From positions 1 to 17,533 of the forward strand of contig JACKBT010000064.1 of NCBI GenBank assembly GCA_020634415.1: 17,533 nt of DNA, in the 5' to 3' direction. Below the pieces are notes generated by a model. The model saw only the letters and a list, made by a program, of their open reading frames with translations. It was not told the origin of the DNA and did not search any database. Both the position numbers and the translations under genes were made by a program. Shown one piece after another: positions 7,830-14,470 of this stretch. Each line of letters starts with the position of its first letter. Position 1 is the stretch's first letter. Source of the stretch: Ardenticatenaceae bacterium. GTDB taxonomy: Bacteria; Chloroflexota; Anaerolineae; Promineifilales; Promineifilaceae.

Positions 7830-9248
7830 ATGCGTGTACTTTTGTTTTCGACGTATGATTTGGGGCATCAGCCGTTTGGGCTGGCTTCGCCGGCGCGGTG
7901 GCTGCGGCAGGCGGGGGCGGTGGTGGATTGTGTGGATTTGGCGATACGGCTGTTTACCACCGCCCATTCGCTCATCACCCAGGCCAACCTGATTGCCTTC
8001 TATGTGCCTATGCACACGGCCACGCGGCTGGCGCTTGAGGCCATTAAGCGTGTTAAACGGCTAAATCCGGCGGCGCATTTGTGTGCCTATGGGCTGTATG
8101 CGCCGCTGAATGAGGCGTATCTGCGGCAGGTGGGGGTGCAGACGATTTTGGGTGGGGAGTTTGAGCAGGGTTTGGTGGATTTGTACGATAGTTTGGCAGC
8201 ACAACAGACCTCTGAGGTTTCTAAAACCTCAGAGGTCTATCACAAAACGGTTTCGTTGGCGCGGCAGCAATTTCAACTGCCAGATCGCGCAGATTTGCCG
8301 CCTTTGGCAGAGTATGCGCAGGTGCAGGTGGGTGAGGGGACGCGGCTGGTGGGCTATACGGAGGCTTCGCGGGGGTGTAAACATACGTGTCACCACTGCC
8401 CGATTGTGCCGGTGTATAACGGCCGTTTCCGCATCATTCAGCCCGACATCGTGTTGGCCGACATTCGGCAGCAGGTGGCAGCCGGGGCGCAGCACATTAC
8501 CTTTGGCGACCCAGATTTTTTGAATGGGCCAGGCCACGCTGTACCTATTGTTGAGGCACTGCATGGGGAATTTCCCGAAGTGACCTATGATGTCACGATT
8601 AAGGTGGAGCATCTGTTGCAGCACAAGCGGCTTTTGCCGGTTTTGCGGGACACGGGCTGTCTGTTTGTGACGAGTGCGGTGGAGGCGGTGGATGATGCCA
8701 TTTTGGCGATTTTGGCGAAGGGGCACACGCGGGCTGATTTTGCTGAGGTGGTGAAGCTGTGCCGCGAGGTGGGGCTGGTGCTGAATCCAACGTTTGTGAC
8801 GTTTACGCCCTGGACGACGGTGCAGGGGTATGCGGAACTGCTGGCGACTGTGGCGAATTTGGGGCTGGTGGCGCATGTGGCCCCGATTCAGTATGCGATT
8901 CGGCTACTGCTGCCGGAGGGATCGCGGCTGTTGGCGCGGGCGGATGTGCAGGGGTGGATACGGCCGTTTGACCCCGCCACCCTTGTCTATCCCTGGTCAC
9001 ACCCAGACCCCCGCCTGGACGAGTTGTATGAGACGGTTTTCCGCCTGGTGAAGGCCAATCAGAAGAGCGGTGAGGCGCGGCAGGTGCATTTTGAGCGGGT
9101 GTGGCAGGCGGCGGTGGCCCTGCTGCTGCCGGAGGCTGTGCCGCTGCGGTCGGATCGGGCCGCTGACATGGTTGTGCCTACGTTGAGCGAAAGCTGGTAC
9201 TGATGAGCGGAGCCATTTGCGGAGCAGTTTGCTTCCGACCTGGTGTGA
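7830..9248 (+). CDS. B12-binding-type radical SAM protein, putative CUAEP-tail selenoprotein
   Basis: Radical SAM enzyme with an N-terminal cobalamin-binding-like domain (MRVLLFSTYDLGHQPFG, about 1-120) and a radical SAM core. The 4Fe-4S motif is C183, C187, C190 in RGCKHTCHHCPI. The plain reading frame ends at TGA 9201-9203 after SWY (457 residues). Translation in frame through two TGA codons (9201, 9204) gives A-E-P-F-A-E-Q-F-A-S-D-L-V, then TGA at 9246. I recall a radical SAM (seleno)protein family named for a C-terminal CUAEP or CCAEP tail; here the C and U positions would both be TGA (U458, U459). A SECIS-like hairpin follows at 9220-9237. The conservative end is 9203. ATG 7830 was chosen over TTG 7824; no clear Shine-Dalgarno sequence, so coupling to the PIN gene is likely. 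Residues 126-136 come from an inserted palindrome. The substrate is unknown. Confidence 0.8.
8206..8238. repeat. perfect 15-bp inverted repeat inside radical SAM gene
   Basis: AGACCTCTGAGGTTT (8206-8220) and AAACCTCAGAGGTCT (8224-8238) are perfect arms around CTA. The 33 bases keep the frame and encode TSEVSKTSEVY, an internally repeated peptide, in the linker between the B12-binding and radical SAM domains. It looks like an intergenic-type palindromic element that landed in frame at a tolerant site. Confidence 0.85.
9201..9206 (+). other. double in-frame TGA, candidate selenocysteine codons
   Basis: TGA TGA lie between the codons for SWY and AEP of the radical SAM gene. By comparison with the CUAEP/CCAEP tail, the second TGA is the canonical selenocysteine position and the first replaces Cys (TGC or TGT to TGA, one base). 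Ordinary genes in the window end with TGA, so general reassignment of TGA is excluded. Confidence 0.6.
9220..9237 (+). promoter_or_regulatory. candidate bacterial SECIS hairpin
   Basis: CGGAGC (9220-9225) pairs with GC-T-TCCG (9231-9237), giving six base pairs with one bulged T at 9233 and an apical loop AGTTT. An extra A-T pair would leave a GTT loop. Bacterial SECIS elements need a short upper stem, a G among the first loop bases and a loop about 16-37 bases after the UGA; here G9227 is 20 bases after the second TGA, and a GU lies in the loop as in E. coli fdhF. The bulged T is on the opposite side from fdhF. Folded by hand. Confidence 0.5.
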
Positions 9249-9316
9249 GAGAGATTGGGGATTGGAGATTGTTTGAAGCTCTAATCTCAGTTGATTAAAA
9301 ATCCAACATTTTCAAT
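9249..9316. other. intergenic region with GGGGATTGGAGA word
   Basis: No gene is seen. The word GGGGATTGGAGA (9257-9268) recurs in reverse complement at 13541-13552, in the palindrome after the HAD gene. GAGATT (9265-9270) and AATCTC (9283-9288) form a small inverted repeat. Confidence 0.5.
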
Positions 9317-9380
9317 GCAAAGAAGCAAAGGCTTTTTGGTCTTTTTTTCTTTCAATTCTTTGCCTCTTTACGCCTTTGCG
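9317..9380. repeat. GCAAAG-type inverted repeat between converging genes
   Basis: GCAAAGAAGCAAAGGC (9317-9332) is answered by CTTTGCC (9358-9364) and GCCTTTGCG (9372-9380), with T-rich runs between (CTTTTTGG, CTTTTTTTC). The 8-bp arms GCAAAGGC / GCCTTTGC are perfect. It lies at the 3' ends of two convergent genes, so it may serve as a two-way terminator. Its right part codes for the C-terminal residues of the minus-strand gene. Confidence 0.5.
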
Positions 9381-9825
9381 TTAAGTTTTCTTGATCTGCT
9401 GAATCTCCAAGCTTGCTCTCGCGCATGAGGGCTGCGCCGGTGGCTAGTGCGCCTAGTAGTTCCCACAGGGCGATGCCGATAAATTTTACGGGGACGATGC
9501 GGGTGATAACGGCCGTTGTGAAGACAATAAATGTCACTCCTCGAAACGGAACTGTCCACCAATAAAACCGCTTCATATTGCTCAACGAGGCAAAAACATA
9601 GTACATGCCCATATTGAAAGAGGCCATTGAAGAGGCCAGCAAAAAGCCAATTGTGTAATCGTGCGCGGCGCGTGTGGCCGAATTAACCGTCTCGAAACCC
9701 AACAGCGCCAACAAGAAGTCGGGCATAAACAAACCGATGGCACCGAGCAAAACGGCCAGCGTGCCAAAAACAAACATTGTCCAGCTAGAGGGGTTCTGGA
9801 GCCTGTTTTTTAGTTCCGATAACAT
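9352..9825 (-). CDS. four-TM membrane protein, function unknown
   Basis: A 157-residue protein of no family I recognise. Four hydrophobic segments are visible at about residues 15-44, 57-80, 92-112 and 114-134, with a short charged N-terminus and a polar tail, so it is an integral inner-membrane protein. ATG 9825 is supported by AGGAG 5 bases upstream on the minus strand and by a TATAAT promoter; the longer frame upstream reads through the promoter and a palindrome and is not coding. The last residues (LTQRRKEAKN) are encoded by the GCAAAG-type repeat, so the original stop has probably been displaced by repeat sequence. One ACGGCCGT lies in the codons for TAV (residues 104-106). Confidence 0.8.
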   Translation of the reverse strand: MLSELKNRLQNPSSWTMFVFGTLAVLLGAIGLFMPDFLLALLGFETVNSATRAAHDYTIGFLLASSMASFNMGMYYVFASLSNMKRFYWWTVPFRGVTFIVFTTAVITRIVPVKFIGIALWELLGALATGAALMRESKLGDSADQENLTQRRKEAKN

Positions 9826-9864
9826 GGGTACTCCTGTGTAAATAATGCAAGATGAAGTGCCTGG

Positions 9865-9893
9865 ATTATATAACGAAGGCTTACACTGGACAG
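9865..9893 (-). promoter_or_regulatory. promoter of the four-TM protein gene
   Basis: On the minus strand, a perfect -10 TATAAT (plus-strand 9865-9870) is preceded at 17 bases by CTGTCC (9888-9893), a 3-of-6 match to -35. The predicted start gives a leader of about 30 bases carrying AGGAG. Confidence 0.55.
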
Positions 9894-9907
9894 CATTATG
9901 GCCTCTG

Positions 9908-9944
9908 TGGGAGATGAGAGATTCAAATAATCTCTCATCTCCCA
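9908..9944. repeat. perfect 16-bp inverted repeat between divergent genes
   Basis: TGGGAGATGAGAGATT (9908-9923) and AATCTCTCATCTCCCA (9929-9944) are perfect 16-bp arms around CAAAT. It lies between two divergent promoters and may separate them, or be a mobile palindromic element like the others in this window. Confidence 0.85.
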
Positions 9945-9956
9945 TCTCCAACTATT

Positions 9957-9984
9957 TTGGTTTTTAGGGGTAACTGCTTACAAT
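9957..9984 (+). promoter_or_regulatory. weak candidate lipoprotein-gene promoter
   Basis: TACAAT (9979-9984) with TTGGTT (9957-9962) 16 bases upstream. The start would fall almost at the ATG of the lipoprotein gene (9993). Confidence 0.3.
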
Positions 9985-9992
9985 CAGGCGCA

Positions 9993-11498
9993 ATGGGACG
10001 AGGTTTTTTATTTATTCGCTTGTTTGGCTGTTTGCTGCTGCTGTTTTTGGCGGCTTGTTCTAAGGAGGAGGAGCCGACGGCAACGCCGGCGATTGTGGCG
10101 ACGGCGTTGGTGGCAACGGCCGTTCCCACCCACACCTCAACGCCATCCCCACCCACGCCCACAGTGCCCCCGCCTACACCCACACCATCCCCCACGCCCC
10201 TTCAACCGATGCTGACGGTGAGTGACCAGGTTTTGGCCGAAGACGGCCGTCTCACCATAGACAGTGTGCAACTGCCGGAACCGGGCTGGCTGGTGATTCA
10301 TGCCTGGCGCGAGGGGGCGGTGGCCGAGGTGTTGGGGCATACGGCCGTTGTGCCCCCCACCATGAATGATGTGACCGTGCAAATTGACCCGCTGGAAGCA
10401 ACCGAGACGCTGGTGGTGGTGCTGCATAGGGATGCGGGTGAGGTAGGCACGTATGAATTTCCAGGGGACGACCAACCGGTGGAGACGGATGCGGGTGTGG
10501 TGATGAGCCAGTTTGCCATCACGGCGCAGTTTACTGTGCCCGAAATTGTGGTGACGAATCAGGTGATTACGGAGAACGGCCGTCTCTTCATCCGCGAGGT
10601 GACGGCGACGGAAGCGGGCTGGCTGCTGGTTTACAATGATGATGAGGGGGCGTTAGGGCCGTTGTTGGGCCTGGCTCAGGTGGCGGCGGGGCAAAATAGT
10701 GCCGTCCCCGTGCAGATTCCCTGGCGCGAAGCGACCAATCAATTACACGCGCTGTTGGCAGTGGATGGCGGCCAGGCTGGCCTGTATGACGCTGCCGAAG
10801 ATGTGCCGGTGCTGGTGGCTGGCGCACCGGTGATGGTGACGTTTGATGCCAGTTTGCCGACGGATATTTATGTGTTGGATCAGCCCGTACTCGATGGGAA
10901 GGTGGTGATTGAGCGCATTACGATGCGGGCACCGGGTTGGGTGGTGGTGCATCCTGATGAAGGTGGGCAGCCAGGGCTAATTATTGGCTTTACTTATTTG
11001 GCAGCGGGTGTGAATGAGCAGGTGGAGGTGGATCTGTTGGCGAATACGATTACGCCGCAGATGTATGTGAAGCTGCATGAGGATACGAATGAGGTGGGCG
11101 AGTTTGATTATCCTGATGGGGATAATCCGTTGTTTGTGGACGGCCGTTTCTACCCACCGGAACCATTCCGCACGGATGCGGGCAGTTATGTGATTACGCG
11201 GGATCAGGGTGCGGGAACGGCCGTTACCGTGCCTCTGGTCGTGGTGGAAGCCGATAGCTGGCTGGCTATCTACGACAATGACCAGCAGACAGAAGCGCTC
11301 GGCTCCACCTGGCTGCCTGCTGGCATTAACCGCGATGTTGTGGTGGAGATTGGTGCGGGGCAGGCGGGCGATATGCTGTATGCCACGCTTCACGCCGACA
11401 ATGGCACGCCGCAGCAGTTTGACTTCCCAGATGGCCCCGATGTCCCCCTCCAGCGCAACCGTATCAGCCTGCAAGCCCCATTTTTACTCCTCCCCTAA
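9993..11498 (+). CDS. lipoprotein with four DUF7282-like repeat domains
   Basis: A 501-residue exported lipoprotein. The signal peptide ends in the lipobox LAAC with lipidated C22, followed by charged SKEEE and a Thr/Pro-rich spacer (about 29-72). Four repeats of about 105 residues follow, starting near 73, 183, 291 and 397. Each has a DGRL or similar start, a GW[L/V]-x-[I/V]-H/Y strand (98-103, 209-214, 315-320, 422-427), an acidic D/E-G turn, an L/A-G-x-N segment and a closing LH-D...G-x-F/Y-E/D-[F/Y]P-x-D motif. This pattern resembles the domain called DUF7282 in archaeal and Chloroflexota surface proteins; its role is unknown, probably structural or adhesive. ATG 9993 fits the signal peptide; an in-frame start at 9957 adds 12 unlikely residues. 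Repeats 2 and 4 are the most divergent. Six ACGGCCGT sites. Confidence 0.85.
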   Translation: MGRGFLFIRLFGCLLLLFLAACSKEEEPTATPAIVATALVATAVPTHTSTPSPPTPTVPPPTPTPSPTPLQPMLTVSDQVLAEDGRLTIDSVQLPEPGWLVIHAWREGAVAEVLGHTAVVPPTMNDVTVQIDPLEATETLVVVLHRDAGEVGTYEFPGDDQPVETDAGVVMSQFAITAQFTVPEIVVTNQVITENGRLFIREVTATEAGWLLVYNDDEGALGPLLGLAQVAAGQNSAVPVQIPWREATNQLHALLAVDGGQAGLYDAAEDVPVLVAGAPVMVTFDASLPTDIYVLDQPVLDGKVVIERITMRAPGWVVVHPDEGGQPGLIIGFTYLAAGVNEQVEVDLLANTITPQMYVKLHEDTNEVGEFDYPDGDNPLFVDGRFYPPEPFRTDAGSYVITRDQGAGTAVTVPLVVVEADSWLAIYDNDQQTEALGSTWLPAGINRDVVVEIGAGQAGDMLYATLHADNGTPQQFDFPDGPDVPLQRNRISLQAPFLLLP

Positions 11499-11500
11499 TA

Positions 11501-11509
11501 TGCTATAAT
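11501..11509 (+). promoter_or_regulatory. promoter of the DUF368 gene
   Basis: TGcTATAAT is a perfect extended -10, with TTTTTA 17 bases upstream as a poor -35. It is directly followed by TCGGCCGTTT, a variant of the abundant palindrome. The start near 11516 gives a leader of about 130 bases. Confidence 0.6.
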
Positions 11510-11515
11510 CGGCCG

Positions 11516-11646
11516 TTTGATGTAACGGCTAACGTTGTCGAGAGACCCAAAGGGTTTTATCGGTTGAAATGGGCAATATCTCGGCAGCCCACCCCTTGGG
11601 GGCTTAGCAGTTGCCGCTTAATTTTTGGCAAACAGGTGAAACAATT
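11516..11646 (+). other. 131-base leader before the DUF368 gene
   Basis: No gene is seen. It holds ACCC-AAA-GGGT followed by TTTT (11545-11558), which could be a weak attenuator, and a C-rich/G-rich fold CCC-CTTG-GGG (11592-11601). AGGTGA (11634-11639) lies 7 bases before the ATG and fixes the start. No known riboswitch consensus was recognised. Confidence 0.35.
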
Positions 11647-12636
11647 ATGCAATCAACAACTCCTATAAACGAGACACGGCCTCAGCGCACCCTCAAAGAC
11701 TATGCGGGTTTAACCTTGCGTGGCATTTGTATGGGTGCCTCCGACATTGTGCCCGGCGTGTCGGGTGGCACGATGGCCTTCATTCTAGGCATTTATGAAG
11801 AACTGATTGACTCCATTCGCACCGTCGGTCAGCCCAACTTCATTCAAGCGGTTCTTAGATTCCGCCTTAAAGAAGCCTTCCAAATTCTCAATTGGCAGTT
11901 CTTGATCTCGGTGGCTTTGGGCATTTTCATTGCCATTTTCACCCTGGCGCAGGGGCTGGAATGGCTGTTGTTGAATCAGCCTGTTTATTTGTGGAGCTTC
12001 TTTTTTGGTTTGGTTTTGGCCTCTGTTTTTACGGTGAGCAAGCGGGTGAAGCGGTGGACACCATCGTTGGTGACGGCAATGGCGGTGGGGGCCGTAGGGG
12101 CCTTCATTTTGGTGGGCCTGGTTCCCGCACAAACGCCAGATGCGTGGTGGTTTCTTATTCTCAGCGGTGCTCTGGCTATTTGCGCGATGATTTTACCCGG
12201 TATTTCGGGGGCATTTATTTTGGTGCTGTTGGGCAAATATCAGTTTGTGCTGAATGCGGTGAATGAGCGGGATTTTTTGACGCTTATTTTTGTAGCCATA
12301 GGCGCGGGCCTGGGTCTGGTGACGTTTGCCCAGATTTTGGGTTGGCTGTTCAAGCGGTATCATGATGGTACGGTGGCGGTTTTGATTGGCCTGATGGTAG
12401 GCAGTTTGCGCAAAATCTGGCCCTGGAAGATGGATGTGGCCTGGCTGCAAGATGCGGCGGGGGCACTGGTGCTGGATAGTCATGGCGAGCGCATTGTGAC
12501 GCAGCAGCGGCTGATCGCGCCGAATTTTGCCACGGGCGCGGGTGTTACGGAGTTTGTGGTGGCGGTGGTTCTGGCTTTGGCTGGTTTGGGTTTGATTTTG
12601 CTGCTGGATCGGCTGGCAAATCGCCCAACGCACTAA
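11647..12636 (+). CDS. DUF368 (PopT-type) undecaprenyl-phosphate transporter
   Basis: A 329-residue polytopic membrane protein of the DUF368 family. The hallmark GASDIVPGVSGGT is at residues 30-42, and the related second half-motif MILPGISGAF at 181-190 shows the internal duplication of the family. Around eight hydrophobic segments are visible, and the length is normal. Members of this family (PopT) were recently shown to return undecaprenyl phosphate across the membrane for cell-wall and envelope polymer synthesis; that role here is by family. ATG 11647 was chosen for its Shine-Dalgarno AGGTGA; a TTG at 11611 is unlikely. It is the only gene longer than about 900 bases here without an exact ACGGCCGT. 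Confidence 0.9.
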   Translation: MQSTTPINETRPQRTLKDYAGLTLRGICMGASDIVPGVSGGTMAFILGIYEELIDSIRTVGQPNFIQAVLRFRLKEAFQILNWQFLISVALGIFIAIFTLAQGLEWLLLNQPVYLWSFFFGLVLASVFTVSKRVKRWTPSLVTAMAVGAVGAFILVGLVPAQTPDAWWFLILSGALAICAMILPGISGAFILVLLGKYQFVLNAVNERDFLTLIFVAIGAGLGLVTFAQILGWLFKRYHDGTVAVLIGLMVGSLRKIWPWKMDVAWLQDAAGALVLDSHGERIVTQQRLIAPNFATGAGVTEFVVAVVLALAGLGLILLLDRLANRPTH

Positions 12637-12680
12637 AATGTAACTGAATTTCTTACGTTTTACGCTTGTAATTATTCAGT

Positions 12681-12749
12681 CCCTCGAGTGAAAAATCCTC
12701 TCGGAGGCTGCTTTTACGGAGGCTCTCTCGAGGGGAAACCTCCGGGAGG
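12681..12749 (+). promoter_or_regulatory. structured leader before the HAD gene
   Basis: CCCTCGAG (12681-12688) and CTCGAGGG (12727-12734) are perfect 8-bp arms. Between them, GGAGGCT occurs twice (12703-12709, 12718-12724), preceded by CCTC (12697-12700). After the arm comes CCTCC-G-GGAGG (12739-12749), whose right half is the Shine-Dalgarno sequence. Several CCTC and GGAGG words could pair in alternative ways and expose or hide the ribosome site. No known riboswitch was recognised, and it may be another repeat element. Confidence 0.45.
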
Positions 12750-12753
12750 GTGA

Positions 12754-13530
12754 ATGGTTACTGACGCTTTACGAAAAATGACACGACAGATTGACGCAAT
12801 TGTTTTTGATTTGGATGACACACTGATTGATTGGTCGGAACAAACGTTAAGTTTTGGGGAGGTGACACGGCCGCATGTGGGTAAGGTTCATGCCTATTTA
12901 ACGGCCGAAAATCACCCACTCCCCGATGCTGACACTTTCTTCCACGAGTACCGCAGCACGGTGCGGGCTGATTGGGAAGCGGCGCAAGGGGTGTGGTCGG
13001 GTGTGAGTTTTTATAATTCGTTGGGGAAGCTTTTTCGGGCGTTGGCGCTGGATGTGGCGCGGATTGATTTGGAGGCTGTGGCCCGGGCGTATGATTGGCA
13101 GCCGACGGCGGGGGTGCGGGTGTTTGCGGATACGTTGGATGTGTTAACGGCCGTTAAATCCAGCTACAAAATTGGCCTCATCACCAACTCTATGCTGCCC
13201 ATGTGGATGCGCGATGTGGAGCTGGAAGCGTATGGCCTGATTGACTTTTTTGATGCGCGGACGACTTCGGGGGATGTGGGTTTTATGAAGCCGCATACGG
13301 CCGTTTTCCATCACCTCCTCCACCAATTAGACGTTCCCCCCCAACGCGCCGTCTTCGTCGGCGACAGCCCGCAACACGACATCGCCGGGGCCAATGCGAC
13401 GGGCATGGTCAGTGTTCTTATGTCGCCCCCCCATCTAAATCGTGACCTGAACGGCACTGTGCCGGATTACACCATTACCTGTTTGCAGGAATTATTGGAT
13501 ATTTTGGAGAGACTAGAGACTGGAGACTAG
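12754..13530 (+). CDS. HAD-superfamily hydrolase
   Basis: A 258-residue haloacid-dehalogenase-like hydrolase, likely a phosphatase of small metabolites. Motif I is DLDDT (D19 nucleophile, D21), motif II T144 in LITNS, motif III K179 in FMKPH, and motif IV GDSPQHD (D204, D209). A helical cap fills residues 26-120, as in subfamily I. The order and spacing are complete, so it should be active; the substrate cannot be told. GGAGG ends 4 bases before ATG 12754, which supports this start over the ATG at 12778. The last codons (RLETGD) and the stop lie inside the 13515-13566 palindrome, so the C-terminus has been rewritten by a repeat. Confidence 0.9.
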   Translation: MVTDALRKMTRQIDAIVFDLDDTLIDWSEQTLSFGEVTRPHVGKVHAYLTAENHPLPDADTFFHEYRSTVRADWEAAQGVWSGVSFYNSLGKLFRALALDVARIDLEAVARAYDWQPTAGVRVFADTLDVLTAVKSSYKIGLITNSMLPMWMRDVELEAYGLIDFFDARTTSGDVGFMKPHTAVFHHLLHQLDVPPQRAVFVGDSPQHDIAGANATGMVSVLMSPPHLNRDLNGTVPDYTITCLQELLDILERLETGD

Positions 13531-13566
13531 AGACTATCAGTCTCCAATCCCCAGTCTCCAGTCTCT
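13515..13566. repeat. 14-bp inverted repeat over the HAD stop codon
   Basis: AGAGACTGGAGACT (13515-13528) and AGTCTCCAGTCTCT (13553-13566) are perfect arms. Inside them GAGACT (13530-13535) and AGTCTC (13539-13544) form a second hairpin with loop ATC. The left arm includes the last HAD codons and part of the TAG. It may act as a factor-independent transcript end or stabiliser without a T-run. Confidence 0.85.
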
Positions 13567-13584
13567 CTACCTATTAGGAACACT

Positions 13585-14403
13585 ATGAAAATTGGACGCA
13601 ATGACGACTGTTACTGTGGCAGCGGCTTGAAATACAAGAAGTGCCACATGAAAATTGACCAGGATAAAGAGAAGGCCGTGCGGGCCAGCCAACAAGCGGT
13701 GCAGTGGTTGGGGCGTGATCTGCTGGCCTTTGCCCGCGATGAACGCTTTGCCGAAGCCTTTGCCCAGACGCTGCCCGAATTTTGGGACGGACATTACAGC
13801 ATGGAAAACGCCGAAGAGATGAGCATGGATGAAGCCCTGCGTTTTGCCGACTGGTTTGCCTTTGACCATATTCAGCCCGATGGCTCGCGCCTGATTGAGG
13901 TGTATAAGCAGGAAAAATGGGATGAGTTGTCTGAGGTGCAGCAGCAGGTGTTGGCTGGCTGGCTGGAGGCGGGGGCTTTTACGGGTTATGAACTGCTGGA
14001 TTATGACGGCCAGATTTTGCAACTGCGTGAATACTTTACGGGTGAGGAGTTTGAGGTGTATGAACCGAGTGGACGGGGAGATGTGGAAGTTGGCGAGGTG
14101 ATTCTGGCGCGGTTGGTAAAGGTGCTGGATCGGTGGGAGTTTAGCACGGCGGCGGCCTATTTACCGGCGGATGAGATTGGGGATATTCAAGAGAAGATAG
14201 CGGCGGCGAAAACGGCCGATCAAGCCGAACACCCCGATGCCTCCCACACCGACTTCATGCGCCGCCACAACCATATGCTCGTCCAACATGCTCTGGAGCA
14301 GGCCAAACTGAAAAAACGGCCGCCCGTCGCCCGCCTCGATCCCGACCGCCCCGACAAGAAAACCCAGGCCATCGCCCGGCAAATTCGTAAAAGATTTGGA
14401 TAA
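13585..14403 (+). CDS. SEC-C motif protein
   Basis: A 272-residue protein beginning with a SEC-C zinc-binding motif: C9-Y-C11-G-S-G-x-K-x-K-K-C20-H21, the form seen at the C-terminus of SecA and in many stand-alone proteins. The rest is acidic and mostly helical (MDEALRFADWFAFDHIQPDG), with a basic C-terminus (KLKKRPPVARLDPDRPDKK). I do not recognise a catalytic domain, and the function is unknown. AGGAA (13576-13580) lies 4 bases before the ATG, just after the 13515-13566 palindrome. aroA begins 67 bases after its stop, separated only by another palindrome. Confidence 0.85.
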   Translation: MKIGRNDDCYCGSGLKYKKCHMKIDQDKEKAVRASQQAVQWLGRDLLAFARDERFAEAFAQTLPEFWDGHYSMENAEEMSMDEALRFADWFAFDHIQPDGSRLIEVYKQEKWDELSEVQQQVLAGWLEAGAFTGYELLDYDGQILQLREYFTGEEFEVYEPSGRGDVEVGEVILARLVKVLDRWEFSTAAAYLPADEIGDIQEKIAAAKTADQAEHPDASHTDFMRRHNHMLVQHALEQAKLKKRPPVARLDPDRPDKKTQAIARQIRKRFG

Positions 14404-14407
14404 ATAT

Positions 14408-14456
14408 GTGGCAAGTGGCAAGTGGCAAGTAACATCTGCCCGTTGCCACTTGCCAC
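14408..14456. repeat. GTGGCAA tandem and inverted repeat before aroA
   Basis: Three tandem GTGGCAA units (14408-14428) are followed by TTGCCACTTGCCAC (14443-14456), a perfect 14-bp match in reverse complement, giving a strong hairpin with a 14-base loop. It fills nearly all of the SEC-C/aroA spacer and ends 14 bases before the aroA ATG. Any ribosome binding site is weak or absent. Confidence 0.85.
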
Positions 14457-14470
14457 CTGTAACCTGCCCC

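Noticed and set aside
9201..9203. TGA as a general Trp codon in this organism
   Set aside because: Other genes in the window end with TGA (for example SWIM, AbrB-type and PIN genes), so TGA is a normal stop.
9826..9951. N-terminal extension of the four-TM gene on the minus strand
   Set aside because: It would read through a TATAAT promoter and a perfect palindrome; ATG 9825 has a clear AGGAG.
14408..14456. CRISPR array from tandem GTGGCAA units
   Set aside because: Units are 7 bases without spacers and fold as a simple hairpin; no cas genes are present.
14396..14470. N-terminal extension of aroA from ATG 14396
   Set aside because: The 25 extra residues are encoded by the GTGGCAA hairpin repeat, overlap the SEC-C stop and have no counterpart in the family; ATG 14471 fits the conserved beginning.
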